A stretch of DNA of 33,179 nucleotides from an uncultured bacterium (GTDB lineage Bacteria > Bacteroidota > Bacteroidia > Chitinophagales > Chitinophagaceae): assembly GCA_903951405.1 (NCBI GenBank), contig CAJBBV010000014.1:1-33179 (forward strand), in the 5' to 3' direction. The notes beneath the pieces were generated by a model. That model saw only the letters and a program-made list of their open reading frames with translations, was not told the DNA's origin and ran no database searches. The position numbers and the translations under genes are program-made. How positions within the stretch are numbered: the stretch's first letter is position 1; each line of letters starts with the position of its first letter. Positions 6,105 to 14,274 of the stretch are shown in pieces.

Positions 6105-7349
6105 TTATGCGTTGGTTCCATTGATGGTGAAATCAAAAATGTCAAAGTTTCGTGGGTCGCCTGCAGCCTTTCTTAAATATACCGTGTTAAGAGGGTGAGA
6201 AATAATCATAGGCACCATCTCCTCATAGCGTCCACCATGGGAGCGAAGTGTTCCGTCTAAGGCAGACAAATCATGATACTGCGGACGTCTTCCTACCACT
6301 ACATTTCGTCCAGATAGTACTACTAAATCACCAATGCGGTCTTCTGGTTGTTCTAGTACTTTAACTGCTGTTGATTTATCGTACACTTCAGTAATGCCAT
6401 CCAGTCCGGCTAGCCAATTTTTTACATCAGAAATGATGGATTTATCGGCTACATGTATAACAATATATGAACCTAGGGCTCCATGGTGTTTTACATATGG
6501 ATCAGTGATTGGACATATTACACGAAAATGGTTTCCGAATTTTTCTTCTAAGAGATCTTCTACAAACAATACATTAGGTGTACCATCTTCATGAATTTTT
6601 GCATTCATTCCATGGTCAGCAGTTGCTCCAACTATTGCTCCAAGAGCGATTAGCTTTCCAATTTCTGCATCCATAGCCTCATAAAAAGCAAGTGACTCCT
6701 CAGCATAGGGGTCGTAGGTATGTTGCATATAATCGGTAAGTGAAAGATAGAGGAAGTCGGCAATACCTTTTTCTATCAAGGCTACTCCTGCCTGGAGCAC
6801 GAATAGACTGGCATCCGGACTATAAATAGGTGGTGTGGGATGGCCTACAATTTCTTCTAGGTTGTCAATACCATGAGTTTCTTTTTTAGCTTGATTAGCC
6901 TTTTCTGCTGAGAAAGCGATTCCATTTAGTTTAAAAGAAAGTATGTCTCTAAGTTTCTCCTTTGCTGTAACGACTGCCACTTTCCTTCCTGCATTGGCGG
7001 CAGCGGCAAGTATTGTTTCTGCCCTCAGGTATTCTGAGGAGTTCATCATCACTTCACGGTCTTTTGCCTCTTCATAAAAGAAATTCCCGCATATACCATG
7101 TACAGCAGGGGTAACTCCCGTGACAATGGAAGAATTATTGACATTCGTAAACGACGGCAATGCCCCCCTTACCATTCCTCTATATCCAGACTTAGCGATT
7201 TTTTCGAGATTCGGCATCCTTCTAAATGCTAAGGTGGTGTCTAGATATTCATCTGCTGAGCCATCAATACATATGACCACAATCGGCTTTGCAGATGGAG
7301 TATACGTTCTATTATTAATGCTAAATGGGGTGGTGGAAATTGTTGCCAT
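6105..7349 (-). CDS. phnA: Phosphonoacetate hydrolase (alkaline phosphatase superfamily)
   Basis: 414 residues from the ATG at 7349. An upstream TTG at 7373 is in frame but adds eight residues of no obvious value. Metal and nucleophile residues known in the family are present: Asp29 (VVICIDGSADEY), nucleophile Thr68 (PSFTNVNNSS), Asp206 and His210 (LTDYMQHTYDP), Asp245-His246 (ATADHGMN), and a late His in LRSHGGRYEE. It splits phosphonoacetate into acetate and phosphate using two zinc ions. It is the first gene of a minus-strand pair with phnY. The name phnA is also used for an unrelated E. coli zinc-ribbon protein; this is the hydrolase. Confidence 0.92.
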   Translation of the reverse strand: MATISTTPFSINNRTYTPSAKPIVVICIDGSADEYLDTTLAFRRMPNLEKIAKSGYRGMVRGALPSFTNVNNSSIVTGVTPAVHGICGNFFYEEAKDREVMMNSSEYLRAETILAAAANAGRKVAVVTAKEKLRDILSFKLNGIAFSAEKANQAKKETHGIDNLEEIVGHPTPPIYSPDASLFVLQAGVALIEKGIADFLYLSLTDYMQHTYDPYAEESLAFYEAMDAEIGKLIALGAIVGATADHGMNAKIHEDGTPNVLFVEDLLEEKFGNHFRVICPITDPYVKHHGALGSYIVIHVADKSIISDVKNWLAGLDGITEVYDKSTAVKVLEQPEDRIGDLVVLSGRNVVVGRRPQYHDLSALDGTLRSHGGRYEEMVPMIISHPLNTVYLRKAAGDPRNFDIFDFTINGTNA

Positions 7350-7392
7350 TGAAACTAGGTTTTTTTTAGTCAATTAACGATTTAGAATGGTG

Positions 7393-7400
7393 CAAAAGTA
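7393..7400 (-). promoter_or_regulatory. Candidate -7 element for phnA-phnY
   Basis: On the minus strand this reads TACTTTTG, an exact TAnnTTTG match 43 nt upstream of the phnA ATG. No TTG is found at the expected distance, so only half the promoter is supported. Confidence 0.45.
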
Positions 7401-7517
7401 AGATTCTTATTCCATCTACTTTATGTAAAATTTCATGTGGTATAGAAATTTTTATTTATCCCCAACTCTTTGTTGGTTTGGCCATAATTCCTGTAAAAAA
7501 TGGGTATACTATATTTC

Positions 7518-7548
7518 ATGGATATCCTCGTTTTAAGAGATTATCCAT
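7518..7548. repeat. Interrupted inverted repeat in the phnA/phnZ divergent region
   Basis: ATGGATA (7518-7524) pairs with TATCCAT (7542-7548), and inside it CTC (7527-7529) pairs with GAG (7537-7539) across a 7-nt loop. It lies in the 308-nt space between the divergent phnA and phnZ starts, where a regulator could bind. The rest of that space shows only the half promoter at 7393. Confidence 0.35.
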
Positions 7549-7657
7549 AAATTGCTCCTTTGAATCTATTCTAATTAGTTCTAGAATCTGACCTGAATTA
7601 GCTTGATTTAAACTTGTATTGAATTTTATATAATGTGATTATTAATAAAACCTCGCT

Positions 7658-8233
7658 ATGACCATAAATAGTGCTCAAGTCGCTGTAAATGAAGTATTTG
7701 CTCTTTATGAAAAATTTGGGGCAGAAGATTATATCGGAGAGCCAGTTTCTCAAATAGAACATATGTGCCAAGCCGCTCAATTGGCTGAAGCAGAAGGGTA
7801 TGATGACGAAATTATTCTTGGTGCTTTTTTTCATGATATCGGTCATTTATGTGAACATGTAATGCATGTTGAGCAAATGGATGGATATGGCGTAGTAGAC
7901 CACGAAAAACTTGGAAGAGCGTTTTTGGAGCAAAAAGGGTTTTCCCCGAAAGTTTTAACCCTTGTGGAAAGTCATGTACAAGCAAAACGATTTCTTACAT
8001 TCAAATACCCTGATTATTTTAGTAGGCTCTCTGAAGCAAGTAAAAAGACATTAGAAATGCAAGGAGGAGTGATGAGCGAGACGGAGGCAAAGGCATTTGA
8101 AGCAGACGAGTTTCATGAAATTTATATTAAACTAAGGGAATGGGATGATAGAGCTAAGGAAATAAATTCACCGTTGCCTTCTCTTGAAGTGTATAAAGAA
8201 CGTGCTTTGAATCATCTCTTGAGCCAAGGGTAA
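7658..8233 (+). CDS. phnZ: HD-domain mixed-valent diiron oxygenase PhnZ
   Basis: 191 residues, the usual length. PhnZ cleaves the C-P bond of (R)-2-amino-1-hydroxyethylphosphonate with O2, giving glycine and phosphate. Residues equivalent to the studied enzyme are all present with an offset of one to two: gate residues Tyr25 and Glu28 (YIGEPVSQIEH), iron ligands His35, His59-Asp60 (FFHDIGH), His82 and His106, substrate-binding Lys110, and final ligand Asp163 (REWDDRA). It is divergent from phnA and followed after 96 nt by the carrier gene. Its usual partner, the 2-oxoglutarate hydroxylase PhnY*, is not in this window. The related TmpB, acting on N-trimethylated substrate, is an alternative. 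Confidence 0.88.
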   Translation: MTINSAQVAVNEVFALYEKFGAEDYIGEPVSQIEHMCQAAQLAEAEGYDDEIILGAFFHDIGHLCEHVMHVEQMDGYGVVDHEKLGRAFLEQKGFSPKVLTLVESHVQAKRFLTFKYPDYFSRLSEASKKTLEMQGGVMSETEAKAFEADEFHEIYIKLREWDDRAKEINSPLPSLEVYKERALNHLLSQG

Positions 8234-8329
8234 TTCACTTTAGAATTAAGTGTTCTCACACGTCTTGACTCTGCATATTTATTAAGAAGGAATTTGATAA
8301 GAATTCCAAAATGAAAAGTAAATTTTATT

Positions 8330-9616
8330 ATGCCTGAATTATTGGTTTCCCCAAAGAGATCCTTCTCAAAAGACATATTGCTTCCAGTATACACTGCAGC
8401 TATTGCATTTCTTGCTTATGCATCCGTTTATGCATATCGAAAACCATTTACCGTGGCTACGTTTGATGGGATTAAGTATTGGAATATATCGTATCAAACC
8501 TTACTGATTATCAGCCAAGTGATTGGTTATATGTTTAGTAAATTTTATGGGATTAAGTTTATCTCTGAGTTGAAGCGATTTGGAAGGTGGAAAACAGCCT
8601 TAATTCTCATGAGCATATCATGGGGGGCATTATTTCTATTCGCATTAGTTCCCGCGCCTTATGGTATGATATTCCTATTTATCAATGGGTTTCCGTTAGG
8701 CTTTCTATGGGGAATTGTTTTTAGTTATGTTGAAGGGCGAAGAACAACCGATTTTATTGGTTCTGTTTTAGCTATCAGTTTCATTTTTGCAGGGGGCTTC
8801 ACTAGGTCCGTGGCAAAATGGCTGTTGATAGATATGCATGTTGCAGAAAAGTGGATGCCATTTATGGCCGGTCTTATCTTCGCTTTACCACTAGCTTTAT
8901 TTATTTTCTTACTTGAACGAATACCTAAACCAACAGAAGCTGATATTGAGGAAAGGGCTGAGCGGCTTCCTATGTCAAAGGATGATCGAAAAAAGTTTCT
9001 CAAATTGTTTACTGTAGGAATTTTCGCGGCAACATTCACCTATACTTTACTGAGTATCATGCGCGACATTAGAGATAATTACATGTCAAACATATGGAAT
9101 GAACTTGGATATGGGAAAGACTACTCCATATTTACTAAAACAGAAACTAGGACTTCCGTTGTTATCTTAATTATGATTGGCTTACTTGTGCTAATTAGAA
9201 AAAACATTAGGGCTTTTCGATTTATACATGTTATTATTATTATGGGTTTTCTTTTAGCTGGAATATCCTCATGGATGTATGTCCAACACCAAATCGAAGG
9301 TGGACTTTGGATGCAGCTGGTTAGCTTAGGCCTTTATATGGGCTATATTCCATTTCAGTGTATTTATTTTGAAAGATTGATTGCAACATTTAAGGTCAAG
9401 GGTAACGTAGGTTTTCTTCTTTATATTGCTGATTCATTTGGATACCTAGGAAGTGTATTGGTAATGCTCGGCAAAGAATTCTTTGATGTACACGTTAAAT
9501 GGGCAGACGTATACTCTCATGGTGTAGTAATCGTTTCAATCATCGGGGTATCTACTACAATACTGTCTTTTTTATATTTCAATCATAAATACAAGTTGCT
9601 AAAGTCTGCTTTATGA
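8330..9616 (+). CDS. MFS-type multi-span membrane carrier, candidate phosphonate transporter
   Basis: 428 residues with about 12 predicted membrane helices and an MFS-like two-halves layout. The first half includes AYASVYAYRKPFTVATFDG, a motif resembling organophosphate:phosphate antiporters (GlpT/UhpT/UhpC), and a charged central loop around residues 205-220 separates the halves. I think it belongs to the family called DUF5690 in Pfam, but this is from memory. The stop overlaps the start of the FAD oxidoreductase by four bases (ATGA), so the two are translationally coupled. Sitting between phnZ and a TIGR03364-like gene, it most likely imports an aminophosphonate in place of the usual ABC transporter. 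Confidence 0.75.
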   Translation: MPELLVSPKRSFSKDILLPVYTAAIAFLAYASVYAYRKPFTVATFDGIKYWNISYQTLLIISQVIGYMFSKFYGIKFISELKRFGRWKTALILMSISWGALFLFALVPAPYGMIFLFINGFPLGFLWGIVFSYVEGRRTTDFIGSVLAISFIFAGGFTRSVAKWLLIDMHVAEKWMPFMAGLIFALPLALFIFLLERIPKPTEADIEERAERLPMSKDDRKKFLKLFTVGIFAATFTYTLLSIMRDIRDNYMSNIWNELGYGKDYSIFTKTETRTSVVILIMIGLLVLIRKNIRAFRFIHVIIIMGFLLAGISSWMYVQHQIEGGLWMQLVSLGLYMGYIPFQCIYFERLIATFKVKGNVGFLLYIADSFGYLGSVLVMLGKEFFDVHVKWADVYSHGVVIVSIIGVSTTILSFLYFNHKYKLLKSAL

Positions 9617-10728
9617 TTAAAAAATCAGCCATAGTAATTGGTGCTGGTATAGTTGGGTTGGCTGTTGCTCGTGCCTTCGCGATTCGGGGTTATGCGGTAA
9701 CGGTTATTGAAAGGTCATCTAAGTCTATTGGGGCCTCTGTACGAAATTTTGGAATGGTGCTTCCTATTGCACAGCCAGATGGAATATTGTTTGAACGGGC
9801 AATGAATTCACGTCGTATATGGAAGTCATTATGTGATGATGCGAAAATTTGGTACGACGAAGTAGGCTCATTACAACTGGCCTATGCAGCCGATGAATGG
9901 CAAGTGCTTTCTGAGTTATCTGATATATACAAGCATAGAGGATATCAACTTTTGAATAGTGAGCAAACCTGTTCATTGTCATACCCCATTGTACAACGAA
10001 ATTTGCATGGTAGTCTTTATAGCAAGGATGAGATTATCGTGGATCCTAGAGAAGCTATTTCTAAGATTCCTGAGTTCCTTTTTGAACGGTATGGTGTGCA
10101 GTTTATTTGGAATACTACAGCAACATCAATCACACGCGACACTGTTTTTGCTGGATCAAAATCGTACAGCGCAGATGAGATTTTCGTTTGCTCAGGCTCT
10201 GATTTTGAAACATTATTCCCTGAAGAATTTGCCAATCAAAACATTACCAAGTGTAAGCTTCAGATGATGAGGATGACAACACAGGATGGAAATACTAGAA
10301 TTGGCCCTATGTTGTGCGCAGGATTATCACTCATTAATTATAGCAGTTTTTCAGTGGCTCCTACGCATGCGCAACTAAAGGCTAGGCTTCATCTTGATTT
10401 TCCTGAATATATAAAATGGGGAATCCATGTTATGGTTTCTCAAAATAAAAGCGGAGAATTAACTGTCGGAGATTCTCACGAATATGGGCTAACTCCTGAA
10501 CCATGGGATAAAGCCTTGGTCAATGACTTGATTTTAAAATACCTTAGTGATTTTGCTCAGTTCAAGAGTGAAAAAATTATTGAAACATGGAACGGAGTAT
10601 ATTCAAAAATGAAAAGTGGAGAAACCGAATTGGTCATAAAGCCTGAGGATGGTATCACAATTGTCAATGGACTTGGAGGAGCTGGTATGACATTATCATT
10701 CGGACTCGCTGAAGAAATTCTCTCTTGA
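9613..10728 (+). CDS. FAD-dependent oxidoreductase, TIGR03364-like, phosphonate-associated
   Basis: 371 residues of the DAO (D-amino acid oxidase-like) fold. The N-terminus AIVIGAGIVGLAVARAFA binds the FAD dinucleotide, and ASVRNFGMVLPIAQP (residues about 43-57) is typical of the TIGR03364 group, whose members are repeatedly found in phosphonate loci. The C-terminal NGLGGAGMTLSFGLAEE closes the FAD site. The likely reaction is oxidative removal of the amine or N-methyl group from an aminophosphonate, giving phosphonoacetaldehyde or 2-aminoethylphosphonate, which PhnW, PhnY and PhnA could then use. It is coupled to the carrier gene by a 4-nt overlap. The exact substrate cannot be read from sequence. 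Confidence 0.8.
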   Translation: MIKKSAIVIGAGIVGLAVARAFAIRGYAVTVIERSSKSIGASVRNFGMVLPIAQPDGILFERAMNSRRIWKSLCDDAKIWYDEVGSLQLAYAADEWQVLSELSDIYKHRGYQLLNSEQTCSLSYPIVQRNLHGSLYSKDEIIVDPREAISKIPEFLFERYGVQFIWNTTATSITRDTVFAGSKSYSADEIFVCSGSDFETLFPEEFANQNITKCKLQMMRMTTQDGNTRIGPMLCAGLSLINYSSFSVAPTHAQLKARLHLDFPEYIKWGIHVMVSQNKSGELTVGDSHEYGLTPEPWDKALVNDLILKYLSDFAQFKSEKIIETWNGVYSKMKSGETELVIKPEDGITIVNGLGGAGMTLSFGLAEEILS

Positions 10729-10810
10729 TTATTTTTTCATCTATTTATTCTTTCTATCTTATTGATTTCATTAGATTTTAGTCTTAATTTATTGTAAAGC
10801 GAAAGGGTGT

Positions 10811-13171
10811 ATGAAATTTTATCTTCTAATAGGCTATCTGTTTATTTCATTTTTTACTCAAGGCCAAGTAATTATTTATGTTTCATCTGCTGGGGATGAT
10901 TCTAATTCTGGTAGCATTGAAAAACCCTTGAAATCAATTCATGCTGCATTGGAAAAAATTGCTAATGCTAACTCAACGCACGTAGAGATTTTATTGAGAT
11001 CAGGAATCTATTATTCGAAGAACGTAATTTCTCTTACTCCTGCCATATTAAACAAACATAGTCTAACTATTTCCGCTTATAAAAATGAATCAGTAGTACT
11101 AAGCGGAGCATTGCCAATTCATACAACTTGGAACCCTGTAGTAAGGCGAAAAGGATTAGTTGTAGCATCAATTGAGAAAGGGTTGATGCTGGACCAATTG
11201 ATTTGTAATGGGAGGATTTTACATATGGCTCGTTATCCAAACTTCAATGAAGATGTTCTCCCTATGAATGGCACTGCTCCAGATGCATTAAGCCCTCAGA
11301 AAGTTAGAACGTGGGCTAACCCTAAGGGAGCTTATGTTCATGCATTGCATAATGGAGAGTGGGGCGGATTTCATTATAAGGTGATCGGAAAACTACTGCA
11401 GGACAGCCTATTATTAGAAGGAGGCTGGCAAAATAATCGTCCAGCTCCAATGCATAAGGAATATAGGTATGTTGAAAATGTTTTTGAAGAACTTGATGCT
11501 CCTGGGGAATGGTATTATGATTCATCCCTTGGTAAATTATATCTGTATCCTCCTGATGGAATAGACTTAAAGAAAGCATTTTTTGAACGTTCCACTCAAA
11601 ATGATATTCTTCATATCGTAGGAACTGAAAACAAACCAGTCGAAAATATAGATGTTTTTGGTATAACGTTTGTGCACACCAATAGGACGTTCATGTTAAC
11701 GAAAGAGCCGCTGTTGAGAAGCGATTGGACAGTCTATCGAGGTGGGGCAGTTTTAATTGAAGGAGCAAAGAATGTTACTGTGGATAATTGTCAGTTTAAA
11801 GACTTAGGAGGTAATGCGGTTTTTGTAAGCAAGTTCAATCGCAATATCTCTATTCGAGAAAATAGTATAAGCCATATTGGAGGAAATGGTATCGCATTTG
11901 TCGGTGATACATCTGCTGTTCGATCTCCATCCTTTCGCTATGAAAATTTTATTCCATTAGAAGCACTAGACAAAACTCCGGGCCCAAAATCCAATAATTA
12001 TCCTTCCCATTGTGACGCCACAGAAAACCTCATTTATGATATTGGAAAGATAGAAAAACAGGTGGCTGGAGTGGAAATAAGCATGTCTTCTGAAATTAAT
12101 GTTAGTCACAATACTATTTACGACGTTCCACGTGCAGGTATTAATATAGGGGATGGATGTTGGGGTGGACATACCATTCAATTTAATGATGTGTTCAATA
12201 CCGTATTAGAGACGGGTGATCATGGCGCATTTAATTCTTGGGGAAGAGATCGCTACTGGCATCCAGATTATGAAAGGGTGCAAGAGATTGCCGAACATGA
12301 TAGCCTATTGATTTTTGCCGATGCCATCAAGCCCACTATACTTTTAAATAATCGTTTTCGGTGTGATCATGGTTGGGATATTGACTTGGATGATGGCTCT
12401 AGTAATTACATTATTACCAATAATGTTTGCTTGCAAGGCGGGCTCAAATTAAGAGAAGGATTCAATAGAAAAGTAGAGAATAATATTATGATCAATAACT
12501 CATTTCATCCACATGTTTGGTTTAGAAGGAGTCATGATGTTTTTACACATAATATTGTATTGGATAAGTATAAACCAATTATGCTAAATGGTTGGGGGGA
12601 TAATGTTGATTTTAATATTTTCCCAGATAGTGCATCATTGTTCTTTGCACAGAAAAATAGTACAGACTTACATTCGGTTTTCGGAGATCCTGAATTCATA
12701 GACCCACTTACGGGTAATTATCAAGTTAAAAATACTTCTAGGGCATTGGAACTTGGATTCATAAATTTTAGCATGAATGAATTTGGTGTGACTAAACCCA
12801 AATTAAAGCGCTTGGCTAAGCAGCCTACGTTTACCAAGCAGCTTTTTACAGAAATGATAAATGAACCAAATGTTATAATAGTTTGGTTCGGCGCAAGCTT
12901 GAAAAAGATTTCAGGGTTGAACGAGCGCTCAGCAACGGGTATGAAGGACGAAGAGGGAGTTTATGTATCTCAAATTGAGAAGGGGAGTATTGCAGAAAAA
13001 TTTGGACTTAAAAAAGGAGATGTTATATTAAAGGTAGATGGGGAAGATGTACATGATAGTAAAGATGTATTCACGATCTACAATGGCTCGAAATGGAAAG
13101 GAGCTGTTGAGCTGGCTGTATTTAGAGGGCAGCAATTAACCACGGTGTTTACAAACGAAAAATCGAATTGA
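10811..13171 (+). CDS. Secreted right-handed beta-helix protein with C-terminal PDZ domain
   Basis: 786 residues. Signal peptide MKFYLLIGYLFISFFTQGQ, then IYVSSAGDDSNSGSIEKPL, a typical start of polysaccharide-acting parallel beta-helix proteins (pectate-lyase-like, DUF1565). Repeated short turns rich in Asn and Gly run from about 230 to 620 (VTVDNCQFKDLGGNAVFV, ISIRENSISHIGGNGIAFV). A motif DHGAFNSWGRDRYW near residue 472 recalls GH141-type glycosidases, though I cannot confirm the family. From about residue 690 to the end is a PDZ domain (GSIAEKFGLKKGDVILKVDG), unusual on such an enzyme. It is 82 nt after the FAD gene but chemically unrelated to phosphonates, and ends at a strong hairpin. 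Confidence 0.8.
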   Translation: MKFYLLIGYLFISFFTQGQVIIYVSSAGDDSNSGSIEKPLKSIHAALEKIANANSTHVEILLRSGIYYSKNVISLTPAILNKHSLTISAYKNESVVLSGALPIHTTWNPVVRRKGLVVASIEKGLMLDQLICNGRILHMARYPNFNEDVLPMNGTAPDALSPQKVRTWANPKGAYVHALHNGEWGGFHYKVIGKLLQDSLLLEGGWQNNRPAPMHKEYRYVENVFEELDAPGEWYYDSSLGKLYLYPPDGIDLKKAFFERSTQNDILHIVGTENKPVENIDVFGITFVHTNRTFMLTKEPLLRSDWTVYRGGAVLIEGAKNVTVDNCQFKDLGGNAVFVSKFNRNISIRENSISHIGGNGIAFVGDTSAVRSPSFRYENFIPLEALDKTPGPKSNNYPSHCDATENLIYDIGKIEKQVAGVEISMSSEINVSHNTIYDVPRAGINIGDGCWGGHTIQFNDVFNTVLETGDHGAFNSWGRDRYWHPDYERVQEIAEHDSLLIFADAIKPTILLNNRFRCDHGWDIDLDDGSSNYIITNNVCLQGGLKLREGFNRKVENNIMINNSFHPHVWFRRSHDVFTHNIVLDKYKPIMLNGWGDNVDFNIFPDSASLFFAQKNSTDLHSVFGDPEFIDPLTGNYQVKNTSRALELGFINFSMNEFGVTKPKLKRLAKQPTFTKQLFTEMINEPNVIIVWFGASLKKISGLNERSATGMKDEEGVYVSQIEKGSIAEKFGLKKGDVILKVDGEDVHDSKDVFTIYNGSKWKGAVELAVFRGQQLTTVFTNEKSN

Positions 13172-13183
13172 TTAGCATCTAAA

Positions 13184-13218
13184 AAAAATCCCAGCACTTC
13201 GTTAAGGCTGGGATTTTT
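13184..13218. terminator. Bidirectional terminator
   Basis: AAAAATCCCAGC (13184-13195) and GCTGGGATTTTT (13207-13218) form a 12-bp stem with A and T runs on both sides. It serves both the beta-helix gene on the plus strand and the inositol oxygenase gene on the minus strand. Confidence 0.88.
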
Positions 13219-13234
13219 ATAATCTAGAAATTTA

Positions 13235-14119
13235 TTAAAACTTCAATGTTTTTGGAAGGTATTTTTCAATCAATTCGGTATAGTATGATTTTAGTTCTTT
13301 CCAATCAGGTTGTACAGGGCATTTTGAGTATAGATCATATGGATTAAATAGCATAACCCATTTCAACATTTCCCTGTCATGATCATCCAAAAGATGTTCG
13401 TATGCCCCTTCACGATGCCAAGCATAGAAGGAATGATACCTTAACATATACAATGCAGGTTCTGGAAGATGATCTTTCATCATTTGATAGATATATTCAT
13501 CGTGGCCCCAGCTCATATGAACATTACGAAGACCACAATTCGGCTCGTAAATACCAAATTTTGAATTGTAAGCAGGATTAGTAAAATCAGGATTGGCTTT
13601 AAAGAATTCTGAATAAATAATTTTATCAGAGTATGCGCAGCCAACAGGGAACGTGTCACCTACTACTGCCCATTGTGGCTCTCCAAACAAACAAAGCACT
13701 TTCCCCATGTCGTGCATTAAACCAACAAGTACCATCCAGTCTGGGTGTCCATCACGTCTGATAGCTTCTGATGTTTGTAGTAAATGCTGAAATTGGTCCA
13801 AATCAGTGTCTGGATCTGAATCATCAACCAATTCATTTAGAAATTCAAACGCATCCCATATAGCCATTTCTTTTTTGTCAAAAGAAAGATATTGCTCACG
13901 CTTTTGCATGACAAATTCATATGTCTGATAGGTGTGGTTCAGTCTATAAAATTCTTTTACAGTATCACGAGCAGGCTCCTCATAATTTCTGTAGGCTTCA
14001 GTAGATTTTGCAGTTGCAATTTTTTCAGGATCAGGGTAACGCTCAAGCAAATCTTCTTCCCATTCATCCAAACTTCCTAACGGATTTATTTCCTTTGAAC
14101 TAAGATTATTCGGTTGCAT
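13235..14119 (-). CDS. Inositol oxygenase (myo-inositol to D-glucuronate)
   Basis: 294 residues, close to animal MIOX (about 285). It is a mixed-valent diiron HD-domain oxygenase that turns myo-inositol plus O2 into D-glucuronate. Iron ligands by comparison with mouse MIOX are His112 ([12 protein letters not shown]), His136-Asp137 (GLMHDMGKV), His206 (SWGHDEY), His229 ([10 protein letters not shown]) and Asp262 (FNPYDLYSK). The substrate-side Lys140 follows the HD motif. The gene is divergent from a sodium/solute symporter and a flavoprotein reductase, which together look like an inositol import and oxidation module. PhnZ at 7658 belongs to the same oxygenase superfamily. Uronate-pathway genes are not in the window. 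Confidence 0.93.
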   Translation of the reverse strand: MQPNNLSSKEINPLGSLDEWEEDLLERYPDPEKIATAKSTEAYRNYEEPARDTVKEFYRLNHTYQTYEFVMQKREQYLSFDKKEMAIWDAFEFLNELVDDSDPDTDLDQFQHLLQTSEAIRRDGHPDWMVLVGLMHDMGKVLCLFGEPQWAVVGDTFPVGCAYSDKIIYSEFFKANPDFTNPAYNSKFGIYEPNCGLRNVHMSWGHDEYIYQMMKDHLPEPALYMLRYHSFYAWHREGAYEHLLDDHDREMLKWVMLFNPYDLYSKCPVQPDWKELKSYYTELIEKYLPKTLKF

Positions 14120-14274
14120 AATATGTTGTTTTTTAATGCTTTTATATAATTGACACTACAAGTTAAAAACTATTTTGGAAATTGTACGCATATAAACCGT
14201 TTTCGTTGAAATTTTACCTGTTTTAGTGAAATAATGTGTATTTTAAATCCCATTAACTCACACTAACGACTGCC

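Noticed and set aside
8311-8337. An 8-codon mini-frame overlapping the start of the carrier gene
   Set aside because: It could be a coupling leader, but a frame this short occurs easily by chance and nothing else supports it.
12900-13171. The possibility that the PDZ end of the beta-helix gene is a separate gene joined by error
   Set aside because: The frame is continuous with no stop or frameshift, and there is no internal start with good context.
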